Shown here piece after piece: positions 47,209 to 57,479 of a stretch of 64,000 bases of DNA (position 1 is its first letter; every line of letters begins with the position of its first letter). Under the pieces are notes generated by a model. The model did no database searches, was not told where the DNA came from, and saw only the letters and a program-made list of their open reading frames with translations. Where the stretch lies: NCBI GenBank assembly GCA_006176705.1, contig QRFJ01002320.1, positions 558,001 to 622,000 on the forward strand, written 5' to 3'. The DNA is from Cocos nucifera (taxonomy: Eukaryota > Streptophyta > Magnoliopsida > Arecales > Arecaceae). The position numbers and the translations under genes are program-made.

Positions 47209-48688
47209 TATTGATCCCAAGGATTGATTTTGATGAGTAACAAAATATTTGAGTATATATTTGAACTAATGAAGTTGTTGAGATCATATTTCAGGATGCA
47301 TTTTAAAGTACCAAATAAAACTTTCATATAAATGCAATTGAAAATTGATAGAGAAGATTTGAAGGCTTTTGAAGCATAAATCATACATGAAATAAGGTTT
47401 GTAAAGGATATCCCCAAACCAGAATTAAAGAGAAAAACCTTTGGAGAAACTAAAATTTTTTGGCTTAAGAAGCCGACAAGTCGACTTATGGTTCGACTCG
47501 TTGTTCAGCTCGAGCTGATACGTAGACTGGCACGTAGAAGTTTTAGAAGAAACAGTCTCGAGCGGAGGCTTGAGTTAACTCGAGCTTCTCGAGTCACAGT
47601 CTCATTGAAAATCTAGCGAATGATAATTTTGGGACAAGGTCTCGAGTAGAGGCTCGAGTCGACTTGAGATTTTCGAGTCGAAGTCTTAGGAAAAATACAG
47701 AAGATGATAATTTTGAAGCAAAATTCAGCATAGTCTCGAGCAGAGGCTCAAGTTGACTCGAGGTTCACGAGCTAAAGTCTCAGTAAAATACAAAAAGATT
47801 GATCTTCATATAGAAACTCTCGAGCTGAGGATCGAGAAGAGCAAATAGTCTTGAGTTGATGTTCAAGTTGACTCGAGCTCCAATGGCTAGTTTCTACAGA
47901 CTATCCAGAACTATGCAGATTGGATTCAAATGATCATTTTTGCTTCTCTAATGGTCAAATGGGGTTTTTCAGCCTTCCAAACATGAACAAATATCTATAA
48001 AATATCTAAAGAAAGTAACATAACCATTCGATCATTGAAAGAAATCAAAATATTAAGAGAAAGAGTAAAAAGAGCTCTGAAAAGAGAGCATTCCACTCCC
48101 AACTCCAAAAAACATCAAATCAGATGATTCCATTCTATAAGAAGACAAGCTCAAATAATTCAAAAATCTTCCTCCAAGAAGACTCCAAAAAGCTTCATCA
48201 ACTTATTAGCTCATCAAAGGAGCTTTTTGTTCATTTTTGTTATTCAACTTTCCTCTTTCTTGTAACTTAGCTTCAATAGGGTTTTGAAGCTAAAAGGAAG
48301 GCTTATCCAAGCCTGAAAATTAGATTGTAAGCCAAGGGTTGGCTTATAAGTTAGTTGTGGTAGGTGAGCCGGTATAAAAATCAACTAGGTTTTGGATAGT
48401 GAGCCTTGAAAAACTATTCGGCTATAATTTTAGAGAGATTATAGTAAAATTCTTAAGTTGATCTTGGAAAGTGGATGTAGGTGCAAGGAGCACCGAATCA
48501 CTATATATTTTCTAGTATTTATGATTATTTTATTTACTTCATTCTATTGCATTTATATTTTTGTATTTCTGCATACTTAGAACTAAAGCATACACCATCT
48601 CATCACTTATTTTTGAAAATAGCATCTTGTTTTAAGTTTTGAAAAATCCAATTCATCCTCCTTTCTTGGGTTATCTTGTAGGGCAATA
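47209..48688 (+). repeat. 3' LTR of nested SIRE-type element
   Basis: Starts TATTGATCCCAAGG (the TGTTG start mutated), ends TTGTAGGGCAATA, and is followed by the TGTTT duplication. It matches the 5' LTR along its length with scattered differences, so the copy is not recent. Confidence 0.88.
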
Positions 48689-48693
48689 TGTTT

Positions 48694-48885
48694 GGACTCT
48701 CTTTCTCTTTCCATAATATTCCCAGTAGGTGCATTGCACGTGCTAGGTTTTTTTTCTTGCTTTAATATCTGTGTAGTCCCTTTTTAAGGATGATTTTTTT
48801 TTTAAATTTTTGGTTTGCTTTTAAAATTTGTGTTGGTAGAGGTTGGGATCAAGTGGTTTAGCCTCAATTGGGCTGGGGCATCACA
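48694..48885 (-). repeat. 5' LTR of LARD-like element, second part
   Basis: Continues the LTR begun at 36746 after the copia insertion: GGACTCTCTTTCTC to GGGGCATCACA, then the TTTAG duplication. It matches 34236-34430. Confidence 0.85.
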
Positions 48886-48934
48886 TTTAGAGTTCTTATT
48901 TTAGTTGAAGAAACCAAAGTCACTTAGCAATGAA

Positions 48935-49118
48935 AGGAAATACTTTCTATACCATGGGCAGTGTAGCTCCGTGGACACCGCCCGTGGTGATTAGCTATTG
49001 CGCGGGGCTCGAGCAAAAAAATTTTTTAGGGGCACCACACTCGGATCCTATGCGACAGCCAATCATCGTGGGTGGTGTCCGTAGAGCTACACTTCCTGTG
49101 GTGTAGAAAGAATTTTTC
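48935..49118. mobile_element. Mutator-like MITE with long terminal inverted repeats
   Basis: Two arms of about 70 bases are inverted copies: the left arm around CTATACCATGGGCAGTGTAG and the right arm, reverse complemented, around CTACACCACAGGAAGTGTAG. A 10-base duplication TAGCAATGAA flanks the 184-base element at 48925-48934 and 49119-49128. Long TIRs, GAAAxxTxCTTTCTAYACCA-like ends and a 9-11 base duplication are typical of Mutator-type elements. No coding capacity. It sits in the old LINE tail. Confidence 0.82.
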
Positions 49119-49128
49119 TAGCAATGAA

Positions 49129-49348
49129 TAGATGACTTTATTTTGTTTTATGTGCAGATTACTTCCCATTGGCAAAAAATTAGAAGAGCTTTATGCAAAG
49201 TGGAGTTGATGGAGCCTCATTTCTATCTGAAGACATGGGAATTACGTTCTAGCCATATGTGCCAACATACAGCCAAGACCAGTTGATCCCATCTGTTTCT
49301 CAATTCTTTCTTGATTTTCCTTGATCTCCAAGTTATCCATAAGTCCTT
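49129..49348 (-). pseudogene. LINE C-terminal fragment (minus strand), distal part
   Basis: The minus strand reads DIKDLWITWRSRKIKKELR and DQLVLAVCWHIWLERN, the typical end of a plant L1-type ORF2, then LHKALLIFCQWEV. It continues from the piece at 49939-50171 once the plus-strand LINE insertion is removed, and leads into the 3' UTR now at 25979-26178. Confidence 0.72.
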
Positions 49349-49362
49349 GATATCCCTGGGCC

Positions 49363-49924
49363 CCTCGTCATACAGGAGAAGTGTTAGCCAAAAAAGGATG
49401 GAATGTTAGTGCAAGTTGCCCCTTGTGTGGTAATAGCAGTGAATCAGTTGATTATTTATTTGTAAGGTACTCATTCTCCAAAAATATTTGGTTTACCATC
49501 AAGGTTCAATTGAAGCTAAAAGGATGGCCTCAAAATTTCATGACTTATGGACTAAATGGCGAGTGGAAAATAGAAATTTGTTATGTCGAAGAGTATATGA
49601 TCAACTTATTGCAGTCGTTTGTTGGGAGATTTGGCAACAGCAAAATTAGAGGATTTTTCCTCAAAGAAGTCGACCCATTTATTCCATCCTACAAATAGCA
49701 CTCCATAGTTTCCATAGCTGGGAGTGCTTATGCTTAGTGAGAAGAACCACTGACAACTATGAAGGAATCTTAGCTCATTATTGCCAGCTATGTAACTTTC
49801 CTCCTTCTTCTCTCTTTTTTTTTCCCTTCTACTTCTTCTTACTTTTCATTTTTGTAAATTTTTCTTGTCTTAATAAAATTCTGGGGGCAGCATCTAGCTA
49901 CCTCCATTCCCCTCAAAAATAAAA
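49363..49924 (+). mobile_element. 5'-truncated plus-strand LINE with 14-base target duplication
   Basis: The fragment encodes the end of an L1-type ORF2: the zinc-binding segment LAKKGWNVSASCPLCG...ESVDYLFV, with its His and final Cys changed to Tyr (frame 49381-49698). A 3' UTR with AATAAAATTCTGGGGGCAGC and a short A-rich end follow. GATATCCCTGGGCC (49349-49362) and GATATCCCTCGGCC (49925-49938) form a target duplication with one mismatch. It inserted into the older minus-strand LINE's C-terminal region. The gene product is inactive. Confidence 0.82.
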
Positions 49925-49938
49925 GATATCCCTCGGCC

Positions 49939-50171
49939 AACTAGCAATATTGAGGTAGAGTTTCAAAGGTAACCACATGCTCTTAGCAAATGGACATCGA
50001 ACAAGAAGATGAGACATATATAGTTTCAGTATTAGCACTACAAACTGACAATTAGAATTTGAGGCCTACCCGTTCTTTGCCAAAATATCTTAGGTGTTCA
50101 ACTTGTTTCTCAGAGCCAACCATATGAACACTAGCAAAAGCAAAAAAGCAAAAAGCATATTTGGTAATTAT
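49939..50171 (-). pseudogene. LINE RT zinc-binding region (minus strand)
   Basis: The minus strand reads VFIWLALRNKLNT-stop-DILAKNG, then (in another frame) SHLLVRCPFAKSMWLPLKLYLNIASWPRDI. These match the zf-RVT region of plant L1-type ORF2. The right edge is cut by the CACTA-like element at 50172. Confidence 0.75.
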
Positions 50172-52200
50172 CACTATAAGAATCCAGACTATTAGCGATG
50201 GTGAAATGCCATTGCTAATGGTCTTTGAGCCATCACTAATAGGGATGCTCCCGCTAATACCATTATAAAAGCTAATATGAATAACCCTTATCGCTAATTA
50301 GCACCATTAACAATGGCAAAAATCGCTGTCACTAATAAGAAAATTAGCGACGGCTTTAGAGACAGAATAATTCTATCTCTAATTATTTTTTAAAAATATT
50401 TTTTTAAAAAAAATAAAAAATAGTAGCGATAGCAGATTCATTGCTAATACCATTGCTAATGATTATTAGTGATCAATTATTCTATCACTAATATCATTTA
50501 TAATTTTATTTAATTTTTAAATTAAATAAAAAAAATATTTTAAAAAATATTAGTGACGGTAATTTGGTCTCTAATAATAATTTTTAAATTATTAGTGATG
50601 GTATTTTTATCGTACTAATATAAATTTTTTAATATAAATTTTTTCTCCTAAGTTGATTTTTGGATGGTTAAAAATTAATATTTAATTTTATTAAAATTTT
50701 AAACTTAATTAATTTATGGATTAGATTCTAATTAATTTAAATTAGATTTAATTTAATTAGGCTTGACTTAATTTGAGGCTAATTGAATTTTAATATTTGA
50801 AGTAAAATTTGGATTCAAAGTCTAATTGAATTAGGTTTGACATGATTTTGAATTGAATTTGAATTAGATTCAAATTAAAAATTATTTTTTTATAATTAAT
50901 TTAAATTATATTAAATTTAATTAGAGTTGACTTAATTGGATTTGATAATCTAATTAGGACTTGAATTCAAAGTCTAATTAAATTAGGTTAGACAGGATTT
51001 CAAATTAGATTCGAATCGAGTTCCAATTGCATTTGGATTGAACCTAAATTAAAATTATTTTTTTCTAATTAATCTTAATTAGATTAAATTTAATTAGGCT
51101 TAACTTAATATAAAGATAATTAGATTTTACTATTTATGTAGGACTTGGATTTTAAAGTTTAATTGAATTAGGATCGACAGATTTTCAAATTAAATTTGAA
51201 TTAAATCTAAATTAAAAATTATTTTTTTAATTAATTTAAATTAACTTTAATTTGATTAATCTTGACTTAATTTGAGATCAATTGAATTTTATAATCTATG
51301 TAGGATTTAGATTCGAAGTCTAATTGAATTAGGTTTAATAGGATTTCAAATTAGATTCGAATCGAGTTCGAATTAGATTCGAATTAAATCTAAATTAAAA
51401 ATTATTTTTTTAATTATTTAAATTAGATTAAATTTAATTAAGCTTGATTTAATTTGAATATAATTAAATTTTACTATTTAAGTAGGACTTGAATTAAAAG
51501 TCAAATTGAATTAGGAAAGGTAGGATTTTGAATTGGATTCAAATTGAATCCAAATTATAAATCAATTTCTCCTAATTGATTTAAATTAAATTAAATTAAA
51601 TTAATTTTAATTTAATTTAAAGTTAATTAAGTTTTATAATTTATGTAGGACTTGGATTAAAAATCTAATTAAATTAGGTTTGGTAGAATTTCAAATTGAA
51701 TTCGAATCGAAATCGAATTGGAGTCAAACTAGTTGTGGATTATCAACGATGGCAAAGATACCATCGTTAATTCCATCATCAATAATATTTATAATCTAAA
51801 AATTATTAACTATGGTATACTTTTCATCGCTAATAGTCAAAATATGCCATCACTGATATTTATTTTATGTTTAAATAATATAAAAAATTTAAAAATTTTA
51901 AATAATTTTAGTGGCGGCATATGCCATTGCTAATAATATTGAAGCCATCACTAATAGTTAATTATTAATGATAGTACTTTTTTTATTGCTAATAATCTAA
52001 ATTTATCGTTGTTCATATTTTTTGTTTCAATATTTTAAAATATTTTTTAGATTTTTAGATACGGTAGTTGCCGTTGCTAATAATGTCATTGCCGTCGCTA
52101 ATAGTATTAGCAATGAATTCTTTTTTTGTTGGTATTGTGATGGCAAAAAGTTTTATTAGTGATGAAAATTTTTGTCATCGCTAATATCGTCACTGATATT
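50172..52200. mobile_element. CACTA-like non-autonomous element (right edge approximate)
   Basis: The left end reads CACTATAAGAATCC, a typical CACTA terminus, followed by repeated TTAGCGATGG/CCATTGCTAAT words in both orientations (50190-50620). The same words return at 51725-52195 in the right-hand region. The interior is AT-rich and tandemly repeated, with no transposase text. A clear right terminus and a 3-base duplication were not found; part of the right end may be lost together with LINE sequence. It interrupts the minus-strand LINE. Confidence 0.68.
50690..51730. repeat. Tandem repeat, about six units of 150-185 bases
   Basis: The anchor ATTAGG(T/A) preceded by GTCTAATTGA recurs at about 50830, 50982, 51167, 51328, 51510 and 51673. 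Spacings alternate between about 152-163 and 182-185. Each unit includes TTCAAATTAGATTCGAATC-like and AATTTAATTAGGCTTGACTTAAT-like text. No frame stays open through it. Confidence 0.75.
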
Positions 52201-52209
52201 CAATTTACA

Positions 52210-54740
52210 GTTAATCCACTTATTCAGTTCCTTATTCACAAGCATAATAGCAGAAGCATTGGTTAGAAGCCACTCCATCCAAGAAATCTATTTAATAGGA
52301 AAACTCTACTTTTAAGCATATCAAGAAGAAAACTACAGTTCACTTTATCAAATACCTTTTTAAAATCAAGCTTGCACAAGATGCCCTAACACCTTGCCCT
52401 TTTGCAATATGCAATTATTTCGTGAGCATATAGAAAATTTTCAATGATATATCTCCCTTTAATGAAAGCAGATTGAGAATCATCCATTAGTTGAGGAAAA
52501 ATTTCTCTAGCCAGCTTGTAAGGATTTTGGAAATGATTTTGTAATGGCTATTTAACAAACTAGTTAGTTTGAAGTCACGAACAGAAAGCAACCCTCCTTT
52601 TGGGGAATAAGCATAATATACACAAAGTTGAATTCAGAGACATCAAGAGTATTTTTGTGGAAGTGCAAGGAGATCATCCTTCAACAGACACCAATATCTT
52701 TGGAAGAAAAGCAGGGATAAGCCATCTAGACAGGGGGCTTTACTGCTACATAAGGCAAAGACTGAATCATGTATTTCCTCGATGGTGAAGGGATCAACAA
52801 GAGAGCATGAAAATCTGAATTGTGCTCTCCATAAAGAAGATTCCAATCAACTGATCAGACCTTAGGTTTCCTGGGTGAAGAGAATAGTTTCTTGAAGAAG
52901 TCCAAGAGATGATACGATATGCACCTTGGAGAAGTGACCTCTACACCATCCACAGAAACTGAAGAAATAGAATTGCTTCTTCATCTAGAGAAAGCAATCT
53001 AATGAAAAATGGTCGTGTTTCTATCTCCTTCTTATAGCCAGGTTTCCACTAGTCCCTAAGAGACTGCCTTATAATGCTTCACGTAGCAAACTCCACCAAT
53101 ATCGATATGAAGATTGGCCAAGATGTCGATGTCATGAAGCAAGCTGTCCGTTTGATTCTTGTTTGTAATCCTCTTGGCATTGGCCCATTTCTTGAAGGCA
53201 GCCCTCAAATTCCTTGGCTGCTCCACCAAATTAACACGGCATTATATTTGGTGCGCCTCTAAAATGGCACCAAGTTCCCAAAACCTTCTCGTCAATGTCT
53301 GGTTCGTTTATCCACCAACTCTTAAATCTATAGGTCCTGCCGATTTTGAACTTAAGTTGCACTCTAGAGCAATAGGAGTGTGCCTGGAAGCATGGCTAAC
53401 CAATGCTTTTTGCAGGGAAGCAAGAAAGAGGTCCTCTCAATCCAAGGAGATGAGAAACATATCCAAACGACCAAAGGAAGGATGTTCGTGCCAGTTGCTC
53501 CAAGTAAATTTCCTTCCTTTAAGCTCCAAATCAATAAAATAAGGAGAAGCAGTGAATTCCTAAAAAGCCAAATTATCTTTGATGCTTTAACCGATGCCCT
53601 TTCTATCCTTTCATTGATTTTGTAATATTGAAGTCTCCGCCAGCAGACCATGCACCGAGAGATTGTTTTAGACATCTAGCAGTTCATCAAAAAAGATGTC
53701 CTTAAAGCTTTCTCATTCATGCCATAGACTGATGTCGCAAAGAAGCTCTTCTGCAATTATGGATAGAGAAACTCCGCAGTCACAAATGAGTTCTTCAGTG
53801 CAAGTAGACATTCGTTCCACCCCAATAAATGCCCCCTAGAGAGCCCCACTGCAATTAAGGAGAGCCGATCACTGAGTCTACCACCACCCAAAGAATTCAG
53901 CAAAATGTCGGATGGGTTGGCGACTTTGATTTCTTGAAGTAAGGCAGAAGCATAATTGGAAGCGACGACTAGCTTTTTGATCTCTCTTCCTTTTGCCGAT
54001 GCCGAAGCCTCACGTACATTCCATGATAGGACAATCATCTAAAATAGTTTTGCAGCCTCTAGAGAAAAGCAAACGTCCATAATAGACCAGGAACACCAAG
54101 AAGGCAAAATAGATTTAGAAGATGATCGAGCCATATAAAACTATAGTTAGAAACCAATACTTCTAGTGGCCACAACCCAACAATAATGCAACACCGCATG
54201 ATTTTCCTCACTCGAGCAATAGATGCTTTGGATATTGATGATCGGCGGTAGGCTTTCAGACTCGCTTTTACTCGATTTATCATAATTCTTTTTCTTCCTC
54301 CTTATGGGAATGAGCCTTGCAGTGATTGCTATAACACCTCCTACAGCCTTAAGACGAGAAGACCTTCAGATCTCTGCATGAATTTTATGCTTTAGATCAC
54401 AAGTAATAACTGCAGCATTAGACCTCGAAAGAGATGAAGGAACCTCCAAAATCAAGGCAGGAAGAGCAGCTGGGTCAACCTTCAGAGCACATTTCTCGGC
54501 CATGAGTGAAGAAAGGAAAGAGCTGGGTCAACTTCCAACGTGCTTAGAGACATGTTTTTCACAATTGAAGGGGAAATTTGCTGAGAGATTGAACGAGGAG
54601 AAAGCCCGTGTAGAGGGAGTGGAGCCTCCGACATGGCAACACGTGGCGTAGGCACCATCTTGTCCTCTGGTGAAGTGGAAATTATTTGTTAGCTCGAGAG
54701 AGGAGAAGAACAAGTAGATGGTGGGGATCTTCGAGACATA
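52210..54740 (-). pseudogene. LINE ORF2 5' half: endonuclease and RT start
   Basis: The upstream part (54740-54060) is a Pro/Ser-rich leader (MVPTPRVAMSEAPLPLHGLS). The endonuclease begins MIVLSWNVREASASAKGREIKKL at 54038, then ALLQEIK. In the next frames come GCKFTWSNWHEHPSFGRLD (about 53490) and WLYEGDRNTTIFH-like text near 53010. The RT start reads PFTIEEIHDSVFALCSSKAPCLDG near 52790, and FIKGRYIIENFLYAHEI then LDFKKVFDKVN near 52450-52340. The RT catalytic core beyond that is missing. Stops and shifts are common. The element makes no active protein. Confidence 0.82.
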
Positions 54741-54770
54741 ACACCATCACGAAGGAATACTGCCCTCAAT

Positions 54771-57060
54771 AACATGAAATCTATTGATCATAATAAGTTA
54801 AAATTCATCATAAATAAAAATTATAAAAAGATTCAACTTTCATCATATATCAAATAATTAAACCAAATTAGTTCAAAGCATCTAAATCCATAATCAATTA
54901 CTAAACCCATGTCTCAAAATTTAGAAATAATTAACTACAAGTTCATAATTATCCAATAAACTAAGTTTAGTTACCCAAATTTTCAAGCTTGTTATACAAA
55001 TCGTCAAGACTGGATTCTTCTTCGGTCCTAATCTTATTACTCTATAAAAGAAAAAGAAAATAAAAAGGATATGAGCTACACTAGCTGAGTAAGTAAAATG
55101 TACATTTTCTTATCGGATTGAGCATAAATTTTTTTCATAACAATATAATATTTAGAAACTAATGGATATAATAAAATAAATAATTTCATAAGAGCATAAT
55201 ATAAAATAAGTCATAAAGTTAATTATGTATGCTTAAATCATGAAGTTTTATAAATATGATTTGTAAATCATTCATGTCATACATTCGTGTCATATTTTAA
55301 AATATTGCTCATAGATATTTATACTAAGATCACTTGTACTCATGACAGGGGTATGTTTCTTAATCGACAGGATTCTTATTTTTTGTGCCAACTTGGTACC
55401 CATTGGTCGGGCCATGTTTCTTGTAGATGCTAGCTTCGAGTATTGACTTTCCTAATAGAGATTCATTCATAGCTATCTGAGAGCCTTTAAAATTTTTATA
55501 TCTTTTTTTTATAATATATATATACTTAGATAGAAAAATATTAAAATTTATGATTCATAAACATGCTATTTTCATAAAATATATTCATAGAATCAATGAT
55601 CATAATAAAACATAATTTTCACATCTTATATGTTGATCCTTATTTTATGAAAAATATGAATTTATCAGCAATAGTTCATTTGCATAAAAATATGATAATT
55701 TAAAAGTAAATAAGAAGCTAGCATAAAATTTTACTTATCTTGATCGTCCTAAATCTTTAGATTTCATAGATAATCCTATTTAAAATATCAAAAATATAAT
55801 CAATTTCTATTCAATGAATATAATAAAATTAATAATAAGAAAAGAGGACTACTGACCGGATGTGTCGGGCCGTCCGATCATTAGGGATAATTCAAGGTCT
55901 TTGAGCCAAGGATCAGATTTAAGTGACTTGATCAAGAAATCATAAAGCACAATTAGATCAAGGCCAAAATTAATCAACAAAATTCATCAATAGTGAATTT
56001 TAAAGATACTTGACATGGCCAAGTGAAATTGACATATAGCATGGATATCAAGATAGCTTCAGATCATCTCATTGGAGTCAAGATAGATCCCTAGAAGAGA
56101 AAGATATGGCTTAATACTGGAGTCCCTTGATCTTCTTAAAGAGAGTAAGTAGGTGAGCAAAGAGGAAGTAGAGAGAGAAAGTGGAGAGAAAATCTTCGTA
56201 TTCTTTAGAAGAGGCAATCATGATCAAGATCATCAAGGATCATGTCTGGGTGACTCAATAGAAGTTGTTCATGATCAAATACTAGAATTTCTGACAAGGA
56301 CTGGACTAGGATTTGATCTACTGCATGGATTTCAAAGCAGTTTGGTCATCTTATTTTCATCTCAAGTTCATCCTGAGATCTATGGTATAGTTAGAGAGAG
56401 AGAAAGAGAGAGAATAGAAAGACCCTAGAGAGAGAAGGAAAGAGAGGAGAGAGAGAAAATTATTTTCTATCTTTTTTTTCTTTTTCTTTTTCTTTTCTTT
56501 ATTTTTCTTCTTTCTTTCTGGCCAAATAGGGGAGGGCATTAAGGCCAGTGGCTTGCACTCTGGCAAGGTGCAGCGGCACAAATGAAGGTTCGACAGCAAG
56601 CGGCTGATGGCAAGCAATGGTGGATGACTAGCAGTGAGCGCCAAATGGTGGGAAAAGCAAGAGAATTTTTTTTAGAAAATAGAGAATTTATGTTTGATGG
56701 ATTTTTCAGCAAGTCTAGCAGCCAGCAACTATGCACAATGTCATAGGAAGAAGGAGAAGATAGAGGGAAGGAAGGCAGGGGCTCTTACATAACTTGGCTT
56801 TGACAACATTTCCAGCTTCAATTTTCAGCGACCATGGGTTTAGGAAAAATATCAAAATGAGGAAGAAAGAAAGAAAGAGCGTCGATGGAGGGTCTGCTTC
56901 ATCGCATGGAATCCTTTGGGGAAGAGGGGGAGATATATAGGGCAGAGGGGAGGTTGAATCCTTCTTGGATTCAACTTGTTCTTCGATGATTTTGCATGGA
57001 AGAAGACTCTCAGTGAGAGTCTTCATCATTCTTTTTTTTTATTTTCATGCCTTAAGATTT
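54771..57060 (-). repeat. LTR-like repeat related in layout to the LARD LTRs (edges unknown)
   Basis: The stretch repeats the order seen in the LARD LTRs: AT-rich text with GAGCTACACTAGCTGAGTAAG (about 55072), a CGACAGGATTC/GGTCGGGCCATG patch (about 55365-55430), then a GA-rich followed by CT-rich tract (56390-56520), a GC-richer patch, and CCTTAAGATTTGTGCAG near 57050 (CTTTAAGATTTGTGCAA in the LARD). Termini and duplication were not found, so it is a diverged or truncated LTR. The frames at 56153-56428 and 56357-56644 arise from the tract. Confidence 0.42.
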
Positions 57061-57479
57061 GTGCAGAGAAGATTTGGGGCTAGGTTATTATAATTGCTTT
57101 GTAGTTGTGGTGGGAATAGACTTGGAAGGAGGTGAAGACTCTAGAAGCTTGAGGATAGATAATTGGCTAGGCTTGGGCAAGAGATGTAAGTTATTTAATG
57201 GGCATTGAATGGCCATCCCCTCAATACACACATTAGGAGCACAACCGCCACACCTTTTCCTCGAACTTAGCAATCAATAGGAGAGAGGGAGATTAGATTG
57301 GGCAAAACAACGTGCCTCTCTTTCACTATGCTCGGCCTAGAGGAGTTCAAATTCAAATGGCTGAAAGATCTAAGTTGTTTAGCCTCAACAAGGTTAATGA
57401 CCATCTTAAGGGGTAGGGGAACCATCGACGATTTAGCAATAGGCCTCAATTAGACTAGATTCATGCCTAAGACCATGGC
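57061..57479. other. Stretch without assignable feature
   Basis: Two 60-codon minus-strand frames have no supporting signal. It separates the LTR-like repeat on the left from the Angela-type LTR on the right. Confidence 0.3.

Larger units (their letters stand above)
39260..48688 (+). mobile_element. Complete but dead SIRE-type copia element nested in the LARD LTR
   Basis: The order is 5' LTR (39260-40724), primer site (40727), gag, protease, integrase, RT, RNase H (to about 45470), envelope-like region (about 45900-46576), polypurine tract and 3' LTR (47209-48688). The target duplication is TATTT (39255-39259) and TGTTT (48689-48693), one base apart. The uninterrupted LARD LTR has TGTTC at the same site. 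The extra envelope-like region after pol places it in the SIRE/Maximus group. All ORFs carry stops or shifts. It is younger than the LARD, which is younger than the LINE. Confidence 0.92.
31748..48885 (-). mobile_element. LARD-like non-autonomous LTR element, minus strand, TTTAG duplication
   Basis: Two LTRs of about 2.7 kb (31748-34430, and 36746-39259 continued at 48694-48885) flank a 2.3-kb internal region. The right LTR is split by the copia element at 39260-48688. A perfect 5-base target duplication TTTAG lies at 31743-31747 and 48886-48890. Orientation comes from a primer-binding site on the minus strand at 36727-36738 and a minus-strand polypurine tract at 34431-34443. The termini are TGTAGTGCCCC...GGGGCATGACA on the minus strand. 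No gag or pol domain could be recognised inside, so it fits the LARD (large retrotransposon derivative) class. The 3' LTR on the left abuts the gag-only element's duplication with one shared base. Confidence 0.88.
25979..54770 (-). mobile_element. L1-type LINE, minus strand, split by nested insertions
   Basis: Pieces of one non-LTR element line up on the minus strand once the insertions are removed. These are the endonuclease (about 54040-53100), the start of RT (about 52850-52210), the RT-associated zinc-binding and C-terminal region (50171-49939 and 49348-49129), then the 3' UTR and a poly-A, seen as a T-run at 25980-25992. The 3' UTR is continuous across the 26179-48890 stack: joining 26178 to 48891 gives a smooth sequence. 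The 5' end near 54770 lacks most of ORF1, and the RT core between the endonuclease side and the zinc-binding side is missing. No convincing duplication flanks the whole. This is the oldest layer of the stack. Confidence 0.78.

Noticed and set aside
25960..54790. Target duplication TCAATAATAT / TCAATAACAT around the old LINE
   Set aside because: The left word is not directly next to the poly-A and the match does not extend; it may be chance.
56153..57029. Frames around the GA/CT tract as genes
   Set aside because: Same composition effect; they sit inside an LTR-like repeat and show no domain.
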